From the NCBI GenBank assembly GCA_018857735.1, contig JABMCL010000754.1, forward strand, positions 542,501 to 606,500: DNA of 64,000 nucleotides, written 5' to 3'. The notes beneath the pieces were generated by a model. It searched no databases. It was not told where the DNA came from and was given only the letters and a program-made list of their open reading frames with translations. Origin of the DNA: Alviniconcha marisindica (lineage: Eukaryota > Mollusca > Gastropoda > Provannidae). Made by a program: the position numbers and the translations under genes. Shown piece after piece: positions 42,207-54,400 of this stretch. The first letter of the stretch is position 1. Each line of letters opens with the position of its first letter.

Positions 42207-43030
42207 GGGAGATCACTATAACACAGTTTGGGATTAGCCTTTGACCTTTGAACTCAGATAACGGGCTGTAAGCAGCCCCAGTTCTGTTCAACCTGAGGCG
42301 AGGAAAAAGCTGCTCTGTGGTTGCAGTTCTCAGCATGGCTCCTAGTCTAATTCTACAGAAGCTTACCAGCATCAAAATCTAATTGCCATAATCTCTCACA
42401 AACACTACTGTAATTATGTACTCTTTGATGTAACCAAGCTGTATAAAGCTGGAAAAAAAAAAAAAAATTACAATCATGTGGACACTGATAATTGCAAGCA
42501 AGCCGTTGGAACCAAACTCATGTTTATTCATTATTCATTAATATAAACAGTAGTTGTGTAATTATGATGATTGTAAGCCACTGGTACAGCGCATCAGTAT
42601 GTTCAGATCAGTAATTACAAAATTAAGACTAGCTTACCTTAAGCGGTCTAATTGTAATTTTGTCAACCATGATGAAGTGAGAAAGAGATCACATGTGGAA
42701 CACCAGTGCACCAGCATGTCCATATGTGACAAACCTCACAGCAAAAGTCATTTCATGCGTAAAGCTCTCATGTGATCAGATTCCTCACAAAATCATGGGA
42801 GATAAAATTCGTAATTATGCAGAGATAATTACAATGATGTGCTTTTGATGCAAGTGTTTCATTAGCTGTGTGGCTCAAAGGGACATATATACATGGCATG
42901 CTATTTCAATTGTTTTCAGTAACCCAAGTTAGTGATATGCATCAAACTATCAACAGATCAGACATGAAGTGTATTTTGGCTTGTCTAAAAGGGTGCCCTC
43001 TGGTTCCCATGGATTCACAGCCAACATAAG
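42207..43030. other. No gene seen between POLD2 and repeats
   Basis: AT-rich unique sequence with no recognised exon or RNA gene. Confidence 0.5.
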
Positions 43031-43034
43031 ACAG

Positions 43035-43205
43035 ATCTGAAACAGAACGAAGCCCAGAGCACTCATGCAGAATCAACAAACAAGGGAGTTAATTAGTGCT
43101 CAAAATACATCTTTGTTGTGCTAGCGTTACATATTTCAAGCACTAATTAACTCCCTTGTTTGTTGATTCTGCTACGCGCTCTGGGCCTTGTTCTGTTTCA
43201 GATTT
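43035..43205. repeat. Large imperfect palindrome
   Basis: Arms of about 66 bp (43035-43100 and 43139-43205) are reverse complements with few mismatches: CTGAAACAGAACGAAGCCC, AGAATCAACAAACAAGGGAG and TTAATTAGTGCT on the left, the complement on the right, around a loop of about 38 nt. Part of each arm is the GCGCTAATT dispersed repeat. Confidence 0.9.
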
Positions 43206-43379
43206 GCATTTGTGTGTTTACATGCTGAACCAGTTTCAAGATCTAAGGACTATGCCTGGTCTGGAATAAAAATTGGTTCAGCCTTATGCCTATGCACACC
43301 TGTGCCGCTGCCGGAGTATGCCTGAAATGTAGAGTATCTATTATGTAACACCGGGGGGTGGGGGGGGGGGGGGGGCATC

Positions 43380-43955
43380 ATTTTTTTGAGGATGTACCTC
43401 TGGTTGAGTTTATGTGTTGTATTTGCACACATGCTGGGTGAGAGTTACCGTAGGCGACTCAGGTCTTTGTTGTAGTGCTTGCATTACCTATTTTGAGCGC
43501 TAATTAGCTCCCTTGTTTGTTGGTAAGGCAGATCTGTTCTAAACACCTAAAGTGAAGCCAAGCCGTCAGTGGTGTCACTCATTTGACAATTGGGTCAACT
43601 GTCATGTAGTCATTCTTTAAACTGTGTAAGGCATTCAACTAGTTTTCAGACATCACATTATGAGACTGTAAAGCTGTAAAGCTGCTAGAGCGGTCCCCAT
43701 GGTACAAATCCTGACCCGTGTACTTAAGTTGATCTCTTCTACCTTTTGGACAAAATATATTTTGAGATGCTGATTCCTTCAAATTAATATTAAAATTGAA
43801 GAAAGAAAAAGAAAAGAAAAAAAAGGCATTTGAGGATGTACTTCTGGTGGAGTTTATCTACCTTGTATTTACATTCATGCCAGGTGAGTTACTGTAGGCA
43901 ACGCACGTCTTTGTTGTTGTGTTTGTTTCAAGCGCTAATTAACTCCTTTGTGTGT
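43380..43955 (+). repeat. Two copies of the GCGCTAATT dispersed repeat
   Basis: Copies at about 43385-43530 and 43828-43955 share GAGGATGTACYTCTGG, GAGTTTAT, TTGTATTTRCA, GAGTTACYGTAGGC, GTCTTTGTTG and GCGCTAATTARCTCC. A third copy lies at 6030-6185 and parts form the palindrome at 43035-43205. Confidence 0.8.
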
Positions 43956-44399
43956 GGAAAAATAGAATGGATCACAAAAAAGTTGCAAACTTTCCATGGC
44001 CTGATCTCTGGTGTCATACAGATGCACCACACACACATGCACACACTCCAAGCATCGCTTTCCGGCACCTTCCTCCAAACTCTGCCAGATTTAGTTACGC
44101 CACTGAAGGGGCACTCTTTATCTCCACGCAGCTGTCCAGCAATGCAGTCAGCGCCCTCCAAAAGGTTTGGGTACTAATATGACTGTAGAAGCAAACCTAG
44201 TGCCAAAGCACGCACGTAAACATGAGAAGCATCCACCCCAGGTAAAAAAAATAAAAAAAGAGTTCTGTCTTGATTCAAACGATTGTGGTTTTATTTGTGC
44301 TGGTGTAAACTTTGTTGGCGGCTATAACTGACATGCCTTGTTTTATTTGGTTTGTTTGTAACAAACTTACTGCTGTCTGAAGACCAAAAAAACCCTACT

Positions 44400-44512
44400 C
44401 ATTAGCTGACAGTTTTTTGGACCCTATGGCGTAACTAAATACGGCAGTGGTTGAAGGAAGGATGTTGTAAACCAGTGCTTGGAATCTGACACGCGCGCAC
44501 ACACACACACAC
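44400..44512 (+). repeat. Dispersed repeat copy, then (AC)n
   Basis: TTAGCTGACAGTTTTTTGGA, TATGGCGTAACTAAATACGG and GAAGGAAGGATGTTGTAAAC pair with 23848-23935. A short (AC)n tract follows at 44496-44512. Confidence 0.75.
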
Positions 44513-45800
44513 ACGCACACAATGTCACAGAAACAATCATAACATTTGAAAAATCTATTTCAATGCTAACAAACAACAGTATCTTTTTTACTTTTCTTTT
44601 TTGTACCTCCCTCTTTGATTCTACAAACAAAAATCTCAAAAGCATGACAGAGAGCTATACTTTCAAGTCTTCATTCATATCATTGCAGAGCAATAAGTGT
44701 AATGCCCAAACTTTGAACACTCTGTCCTCACTGGAAGAATGAAACCATAGGCATCTAACTTCTTCTGAAAGAGAGAGAGATAGAGAGGGAGGTAGACTTT
44801 TAAAACTTTAAAATACTTATTCGTATCACTGCAGCACAGTGACTTTAATGCCTATGCTGAAGCAGCCTGTCACCTTCCCTGAAAGAAAGTGGTAGCAGGT
44901 TGACATCCGATGGGCCCTGAAGATCGTCTCAGACTCTGAAACACCGAAACTCAATGACATCCCTGGACAGGAACCCACTCCCTTCTCCACTGTGCATCAT
45001 CAAAATTAATGAGGTGTTCAATTTTGTTTCATTCTTTTCTGTTTTTATTAACCAGTACATAAAATAAAAATCTTTTCTTTAAAATCTGAAACAGAGTTGA
45101 CCTCCAGTGTTTTGAAAAAAAGATCAAACCACACAAAAGGTTAAAAAGAACGCTTATTTTAATGGAACAATACAAAACGTGCACGAATTAGGGGAAGACC
45201 CATTTTCCAGCAATAGTTTTTTGACTAACAAATGATGAAAGAAATTAAATCACTCCATATGGGCCAAAACTGAACCAATGAACTAAGTAATGTCATTACT
45301 TTCATCATTTGTACACTACAATAACTGCATGTCGCTAAAAAAAAAAAAAAAATGCATATATTTTGCAATGTGCCATTAAAACAACCTTTGTACTTCTTGT
45401 GTGTTTTGATTTTCTTCTTTTTCTGGGGGTGGCTGTGGGGTGGGGTCCATATGCAGTTTCTGCAAAAGATTAAAAGCATTGCATACGTTGCTTTTGCCAG
45501 GATTTTGTAGGCACTTTTTAAGTCTGCACAATATTAATAATCATCACAACTTCCGAGTGGTCCCAGAAACTGTAAATAATCATATTCAAGCCAAAGGGTT
45601 AAGCAGCTTGGAGAATTGGGGAGTGTACTACAGATTGTTTCATTAAGTAAAATCAACCAATTTTTCATAATTGCACCCACTGATCTAATTAATATTCCAG
45701 AGCTAGAGACACAGAGAACATTAGATCATTAACAACAAAAATGGAAAAAGGTTCACATGGTGAGCCATTTTTTTTGTTTTTTCATTAGTTTGCTGTTGTT
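44513..45800. other. No gene seen
   Basis: AT-rich unique sequence without recognised exons. Confidence 0.45.
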
Positions 45801-45814
45801 TTGTGGGGGGGGGA

Positions 45815-45820
45815 GAGAAT

Positions 45821-45867
<47 letters not shown>

Positions 45868-45899
45868 TGTGTTTGTTGTTGTTTTGTGTTGTTTGTTTG

Positions 45900-45958
<59 letters not shown>
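45815..45958. repeat. (TG)n tracts
   Basis: Two TG blocks (45822-45872 and 45903-45957) separated by a TTTGTTG-type spacer. Confidence 0.97.
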
Positions 45959-46169
45959 CAGTTTAAAAAAGATGTACACAGGACAATTTTATGCAGTGGT
46001 TTAAGACCTGAACATGGCAATAAGAAAATGGCATCAATGTCACATGATAAAAACACTTTGTTGAGTAATCAGTAATAATTATGAGAGGTTCACATTACAA
46101 AACCCATGGTTGAAATGTTAGTGACTCTAAGGAATTCAAAAGGCCAAAATTACATAAAGTCACCAAGTA

Positions 46170-46420
46170 CAATAAACTGTCTCACTCAAGTCTCCATATC
46201 TCTGATCAAATCTTATACTTGTACCAACATTCAGGTATTTTCTGTAGTGAAGTAAGCCACAAACACCCAAAAATATGAAGCAAACTGTAATCAGCAAAAT
46301 GACGCGGCATATCAATATTTTGATTACAGACTTGAACCATCTCAAGCTACTGCTGTCTACAATACCTGCCTCAGTCAAATTTGTGCTCGTACCAGATTGT
46401 AGTTTCAAACTTGATCTGTA
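46170..46420 (-). other. Unassigned open frame with one predicted membrane segment
   Basis: A minus-strand frame reads WFKSVIKILICRVILLITV then CFIFLGVCGLLHYRKY and RFDQRYGDLSETVYCTW-stop. The roughly 20-residue hydrophobic stretch flanked by basic residues looks like a membrane helix. No ATG starts the frame (it begins at a TTG) and I do not recognise the family. It could be a terminal exon or a chance frame. Confidence 0.2.
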
Positions 46421-46429
46421 CAAGTACTA

Positions 46430-49400
46430 AGATGTTTGTTTTAAATTTGATCTTTATCACCAACATACAGGAGGAAAAACTGAAAACTGTTTCAAAAGTA
46501 CCTTACACATTTTGATTTTAAAATTCTGTTAAAACTGGCAGTTCTCAAGTCACCAGCAGTATTGCAATTAAAAGTACACACAGCAATAATAACTGAGATA
46601 ATATTTTTCACACAAACTGCAGTCTTTAAAGTGTGCGGTCTTTATTAAATGACAGCTATTTATAAATAAACTAACTGCAATAAATTTTTGTTCCTCTAGT
46701 CAATGGAGGAAAGGGATCAGACAGAGTGAAAAGTAACCGTATTGATCAATGAAACCTTATTGCAAACTGCTATATGTAATATACCTAATCTGACAGAATG
46801 GGAGTGTTTGTTGAACAATTTAAGGGAAAAGAAACCGTAATTAATGCCTACATCATACTACATCCCCAAAAAACAAAACAAAAAACAAATGGAATGCGAG
46901 GAGAATTTTACTTACTTGCACTCATTTTAAAGGCAAAAGTATATCATTACAAGTATCACTTAGTTCTTTATTTTATTGTTTAAGGACATACATGTCCCAC
47001 ATTTCCTTTTCTTTCTTTTCTCTCTCTTCTGTCTTCCCTCATACACACATCTCTATACCTCAGCAATGACTGATTTGTTTGTTTGTCTTTTTCCTTTCCG
47101 TCTGCTCCCCATTTATGAATCAGAACTAACGTACTCCATTAAACCTGTCACTGATCAGCAGAAAACATATGAAGAAACATGCTGATTATATTATGACACA
47201 ACTCAGCTGTTGTTAATGTTGTCAAAGCATGCAATTTCATAAACAAGAAGAGCACATTCTCAATTTATTCACATTCAAAATGGGAAGGCATAACTTGTCC
47301 TCTTTTTTATTCCTTTTTTTTTCTTTTTCTTTTTTCTCAAAACATCCTGTGACCTGAAATAGTCATGGTTACTGAATCCGGTAGAAACATGTACACCTTT
47401 TTGATGGTGAGACCATGTCGGCAAAACCTACATAATACCAGCCAAGAAGATGTTATTAACCTAAAGTCATGCATTGTTTAATTATCTCACAAAAACAGCA
47501 TATTAAGGTTTTTGTTATGGTCAGAAATGTGTTAGTTATTTCTCATCTCCACTAAACCCAAGTTGCACTCTGAGCATTATGTTCAAGATCATGCAAATAA
47601 ATCCATGTAGTAATCAGTCTGAACTCAACTGAATAAGAACCTGACGAAGAAACAACTTTTGGCTCATCTTTCTGATGACTGAAATTCAATCAAGATCACT
47701 GATGGTGGTAGAAGACTGGATCTCGTGGCAGAAATGCACAAACCTCAGAGGCAATGCAAAGTTTAAAGATTTTACCTGAACAGTCTCCAACAAAAAGGCC
47801 ACCACAAAAGATTCCATCATGCCAGGAAACACACAAATCATCTCAAAGTCACAAAAGGTGCATTATGCATGCTCTTGTCAAACCATACAAAGTTTGAACT
47901 GGATCAAATAAGAACTTGGAGAGAAAGACTACTTGCTGTTCACCTTTTCAGCATCCCTCTGATTCTGAAACTAGGTCAAGGTCCAAAATCTTGACCACCC
48001 TCAGCCAGACAGGTGGGCACACACTCATCTTCTTATGACCGGATTTTTCATGCAAACCAAAATATACATTACCAAACTTGTGACAACTGAGAGGCATGCA
48101 ATCTGAAAGCACCACAATTCTAGGATTTCAGTGAAGAGTTTCAACTGCCAGTACTATTTATTAATCATCATAACAAGTGGCTACACTTCACACTGTCAAT
48201 ACATCACCGCCAGCATGAAAAGGCATTAACAGCAAAAGCCAATATATACACAGCAAAACAACATCTAAATTCATCCTTGACGAACCACCTGATGATATTT
48301 TATGTACATGATTTACAGAATTGTAAAGAAACCGGTAATTCATGGTAGTCTACATTACATTCCCTTGAGACACGAGCACATATTTACAAACTTCAGTGTA
48401 CAAGCCATATGAATAATGTTTATTCACACACGTACACATCACGCACACACACACACACACACACACAGTATAGCAATAACAATACAAAAGCACTCCAACT
48501 GGGAATGGGGCTGTTAAAATGGAAACAGGTGTCCTTGGTAATAAATGGTGTAAAAAGAACTGGAGCATTTCACACACTTGCATACACATACATACATACG
48601 ACTCTCCCATTAGAAACGCAGATAATGTACAACAGGCCTGCCTCCCTTCTGTGTGTGCATGCCAGCAGACTACATAAAACTATTCTTAAGTCCAGACTTC
48701 TTCTTCTTCTTTTTTTACCCCCACCCCTTCAAACATGCATATTCCTCTATTCTTGAGACAAATTTAAAAAATACAACCTTCCCTTGGCGGCAAGCTGCAA
48801 ACTGTATTTCTCAGACCTACTTAGACAATCTTTTTCTGTCAGCGTCACTGCTAACAAACCTAGTCAACTGAAGCACTGGTTTACCTTTTGTGTGTGAGCA
48901 TATACATAAATACATGCAGTCTTTTAACAGTTACGTTTTCCTCAACCACTTTAGGCTACTCTAGGCCTAAACTGAGATGATGGCATAAATATCAGGTACT
49001 TTCATTAACAATATTTTCAGGTACCAGCAAAATAACACGAGGTTATTTTCAACATGTTGAAGGAGGCAAGAGCTTTTAATTCTTTTGTGACGTACTCACC
49101 GCCAGGCAAGTTTCCGCTTTGACATATCTGCATGCAGCCTAACAACCACAGCCAGCACAACTATTTTCACACGTTCCTATTTTATTGGCCAGAAACTGTG
49201 AAATGAGAAGTTTGATATCACTGCAAAAAGTAACACTAGAGCACACCAAACAGTTGTATTTATGCTGTTAGTCAAACCATATTTTGACCTTTAGTGGCAC
49301 AAAACAACATACCAAACAGTGCTAAAAGATTATTTTTTTTAAATGCACCATCAAATAAACTAGTTTCAGATTCCCTTTCATGCTCTTCTGAAGCTCCTAC

Positions 49401-51334
49401 ACTAACATTCGCCCTAAAGTGAGTGTTAGGGTTGACTAAGCATTAAAAAAAAAGATTCCATCCTTCCTGTACCACCAGCATCATCCGATTCACTCTGCGT
49501 AGCCAGTTCCAAAAGTTTGTGTGCTGGTCCAACAGCCCTGACCTGCCTGGTGGATATTCTGGCAGTGTGGTTAGAAACCAAAAGTAGATAGGCAATTCCT
49601 GTAGACACTAGACAGCGTCTTTGCTCTCACTCTGATGAGACTGCTACGTAGAGTGCTGGGCGGGAAATTCCTGCAGATTGTGTCTTTTCTCTAACACTGC
49701 TGGGTTGAAAAATCCTGTAGGCAGTTTCACCCTGATATAACCATAATGGTTGACTGGGCAAGTTACTTACTGCAGACAGTGTCTTTGTCTTACTACTGAT
49801 GAGAATGCTATGTAGAATGCTGAGACCACGATTTACCACTGCATATGGTGGCTGAAACCCCCAACTAAGGACTAGTATTAGTTGCATCTTCTTCACCATT
49901 AGTGATACTGCAGTAGAATTTTTCAAATGTGCGTCACACATAACAAAGTGCCTGGCATCGGAAGAAGGCCAACAGTGCATGACTGTGTTATTAATTCTGT
50001 GTCCACCCATCCTGTACAATATATTGGAAATAGGTAAAGAGTAAAACTAAAAGGACAGAAAGCGAAATTTTTGGGATGAGCAGCTTCATTCTCTATATAT
50101 ATGCACTCTGTGGTGGAAGTTGGGGTGGAATGGGTTTCTACAGTTCTAGCGTAGTATTAGAGAAAAGGCCTTTTCAAGACTGTTTCTGATTAAAACTTGA
50201 ACAGTGCTTAAAAAATAAAAAATAAAAGTAGAAACATATTTCTGAGACGGTTTGAAAGCTTACATCATTAATAAAAATAAAATTCACACAAACACACTCA
50301 TGCATGCACACACACACACACGCACACACACACACACAGGATCAAAGCAATTTTAATCTGTCCACCATGCTACTATATCTTGCTGTTATTATTGTTGAAA
50401 GTACACTGAGAACTCCACCAAAGTCTTGCATTCACAATATACAGGTACATGCAGGCAATTCCCGTGTGCCAATACGAAATCATTCTAGGATGAAATAATT
50501 TTAACCCAGTTTTCTAAACATTACAGTCTACAGTGAAACAATTTTAACAGCTTTTGAAAATTACACACACAAATGGAGAGCGATGTGTAAAGTCACAGTT
50601 TGGTAAAAAAAAAAAAATCAAAAAAATCTTGGTACCTTTCCTATCATGGCAAAGGTGTCTGCTACACACAGTTCTCTGAAACTCTCCCCCTCCCCCCCCA
50701 CACACACAAAAACACACAACTAACCCCTTTCATCATCATATGAAGATGTCACTGAACCTATCAGAACTAGCTTGGAGAGAAACGATCAGTGAGCAATCAC
50801 AACCCTCTAAGGTAAAGATTAATTAATTTGCAATGACTGGAGAAACTTCAACCTCCAGTTGACTCCAGGCATATCCAATCATCTAAGCCCCTTACCACCT
50901 CCCTATCACATTCATCGGTGATCAGGAAAACTCGTCTCTTCTTTGTGCACATCACACACCATTGGGCGCACTCAGTGATCAAATGTCTTCAGGCAAGAAC
51001 AATCAAGTTCAAAAACACCAGAAACCAAGTGGAAATACTTAGTACAGGGAAACCAAACCTCTATGCAACTCGGTGAATGCAGAGAAAGCCGCTGCTCATG
51101 AACAAAGCGTTCACATGAGTTGAACCACCCAACTTCTACGCAAAAGGTGATCGCACGGAAAGCAGTCGCTCATGAACAAAGTTTGCACAGAAGCTGAATG
51201 CCAACAATATGTTTAACAACGATGGGAAACCTGTTGAGGAAAAGGAGATAAATGCACCCCTGGCCGACTAGTGTTTTCTTCGCCCCCTCCCAGTTGAGTG
51301 GTTGTGGTTCCAGTGTCCCTTCTGTCACTGCGCT
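46430..51334 (-). other. Probable NDE1/NDEL1 3' untranslated and downstream region
   Basis: Mostly unique AT-rich sequence left of the NDE1/NDEL1 stop. On the gene strand AATAAA-type signals occur at about 48424-48419 and 46646-46641; which is used cannot be told from sequence. No other exon was recognised. Confidence 0.4.
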
Positions 51335-51401
51335 CTACACCGAGATCTTGACTCCTTGCTGGGATGGTACTGAAGCACCACGCGTTGTTAATCTCTTAGT
51401 T
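51335..51401 (-). CDS. NDE1/NDEL1 terminal coding exon
   Basis: After acceptor GTCCACAG the exon completes an Arg codon and reads [19 protein letters not shown] then SV-stop (TAG at 51337-51335). The short C-terminal ending resembles human NDEL1 (SSAPGMLPLSV). Phase agrees with the 55443-55537 exon. Confidence 0.88.
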
Positions 51402-54400
51402 CTGTGGACCAGAAAAGATCATGTTTAAAGTTGTTAGCTTCTGAGATTCACCACACGCACACACGCACGCACACACACACACATACACAGATACTGCTTT
51501 ATGATGCATCCGTAACTTGACACACACAGAGTGAACTACTTCAGCTACACAAATAAATGTACCATTTCATGAAAATTTCAAAAGTACCACATATATCTCA
51601 ATGTTCTCATCGAAAAAAGCGTAGCTAAGAGTAAGATAATGTACACACCTGACAGCATTCTACTCCTGTATCTGCTGTGACATTGTGAGCCACAAGCTAT
51701 TACAGGTTCAGAGACCAGGGTATTTGCTAGGCTATGTTAAAGCCTTTAAAGAACTGGCACTGTCAAAAAAGCTACAGTGGAACCCCTCACTAAAGACCAT
51801 CCTCAAGAGACAGCCCTCTTTAAAGCAACTACCTTCTCAAAACAAGTTTCATCCAACAGGTAGAAGAGATCAAAGCAAAATAAAAACTTGAGGAATCACG
51901 GATTTTGTTTAATAATGCTCCCATAATCCAAACACATAAAAGGTTAAAAAGAATTCTGATCTAATATGGCAACACACAAGACACAAGCGACAAAACAACA
52001 CTTAAACAACAGTTAAATAGTGAAAAAGGAAATGTAGGCTACTTATGTCATGTATTATCACATTATTATATTAAGTAAGCATTCCTTTTAACCTTTTCTG
52101 TGTTTGGATCTTGTTTCAGAACACTAGCAGTTGTTTCAGATTTTTTTGATTTTTTTTAATGCTGCCATGACTTCACTATTTAAAGCCAGTTTCATTCATG
52201 AAGACTAGCAGGACTGCCCAGCCTCAGCTTGCCCATGCTGCACACTATGCATCTTTGATACCAAACACAAGAGGTTTCTAGTCACACCACCCAAGGAACA
52301 AGACCAAAGAGGCCACTGGGAGCTGTTAAAGGCCAGCTGTGACACTTGAAACTAAATGACAATGTTTTCTACTGAAAGTAAAACAAATGGAGCATTTCAA
52401 AACAAAATCCTGGATTTCAAGCTTTTGTTTTGGTCCCTTCCAGTTCCAGCTGTTGGAGAAGGGTGAGCCCTGTTGGACATAACAAGTCTTGAGAAGGCTT
52501 TAGCTTAAGACCACTAAGTTGTCTGAAACACTCCCCTATATTTCCATGTGAATGAACCCTTCACCAAACAAATCTTGAGAAGGCTAGCTCTTTGGCTTAA
52601 GACCACTAAGTTGTCTGAAACACTCCCCTGTATTTCCATGTGAATGAACCCCTCACCAAACAAATCTTGAGAAGGCTAGCTCTTTGGCTTAAGACCACAA
52701 ACTTGTCTGAAACTCTCCACTGTGTTTCCATGTGAATGAACCCCTCGCCAAACAGTTGTCTGAAACACTCTCCTGTATTTCCATGTGAATGAACCCCTCA
52801 CCAAACAAGCCCCGAGAAGGCTAGCTCTTTAGATTAAGACCACTAAGTGTGTCTGAAACCCCCCCCCTATATTTCCAAGTGAATGAACCCCTCGCCAAAC
52901 AGTTGTCTGAAACACTCCCCTGTATTTCCATGTGAATGAACCCCTCACCAAACAAGTCTTGAGAAGGCTAGCTCTTTAGTTTAAGAGCACTAAGTTGTCT
53001 GAAACACTCCCCTGTATTTCCATGTGAATGAACCCCTCACCAAACAAGTCTTGAGCTTATGATCACTAAGTTGTCTGAAACACTCCCCCATATGTCCATG
53101 TGAATGAGCCGCTCACCAAAGACAGCCCCTCCTTCACAGCTACATTTTCTGGATTTTTAGAGTCTTTTGCCAGGGGTTCCTCCATAGTGATGTTCTTTTC
53201 AACTTAAGCTCAAGAAGCATTTAAGGGAACATCTTCTTAAGCTTTCAGCCATGTTAACATCTACTGAGCAAATATCTTTTTGTCCAAAAAGGCCCTAGCC
53301 ACAGAAAATGTTACTAAGAAAAATCTAATCATCTATAAACTTTTCTCTCATCCACATGTTCTGAGTAAGTTCATTCTTGCAGCCAACAAGTATGCAGAGT
53401 GAGTTCTGGTTTGGTCATGAGACATGCAGTTTATATTTTGTAATACTTTACCCTCTAAGGAGGCAAGAAGCACAAGGCCTGAGTCATAACTCTTACCAGT
53501 TCATCCTTCTTCAAATCATATCTATAATGATGGTGGAGTTTGGGCATGTTTTCGCTGCAGAAAAGCAAAAAGTCTGAGTTTGGTCCATGCATGTCACATC
53601 CCTTCATCTTAACCATTTTATACATGCATGGCGACCAATTTTACACCATTAATACCAAGTGAAAGAAACATGGATGTACTGAAATGACATCCTTTATTTC
53701 GCATGACTGGTAAGAGTTAAGCTTTCATTTTAATTTCAGGAAGATAGTCATCCGAATATTCTTTTCATAAGAAATTAATCAGCGTGTGTACATGTGGTGA
53801 AATACAGGAGAATGAAATGACCCATCACTTTTCATTTACCACTGGTGTGGATGGATGTCCTTTCATCCACCATTCTTCGATGCCTACAAACTAATTTGTT
53901 ACACAACTTTCCAAAATATGATGGCTAAGGCTCTCAGCAAACTGCCAGCACTGATGCAAAAGTGTCTTTCCCACACAGCAGTCGCAGCTGACCAACGTTA
54001 TTACTAATGTTCTACTGCTAGCTTTCTCTGGTTTGGCACCTCAAAATGGACTGTTGTATCGCTAGTCACTACAGATTCTGGGACAAACTTAAGTGCAGAA
54101 AGGGGTGGGCAGCAAAGGCTTCTTTGATTCTAACACAAATACAGCTTGTGTTGATGTGAATGCTTAATAAATACATCAGCAGGTGGAACAATGGATGACA
54201 AAACCACTCAGATGATTCACTAACTGGGCACATCATCTAATACTATTTTTACTGGTCAGCAACAAATTACAGTCTGTGCAGGCAGACTACACACAAAAAG
54301 CTATCATCAAACTACAAAAAGAAGACAAGAAGCGAACCCAGTGGGGAAATAACGACAAGTGTTGTGATGTAATTGTCACTTTCTGTCATCTGCAGCTCAG

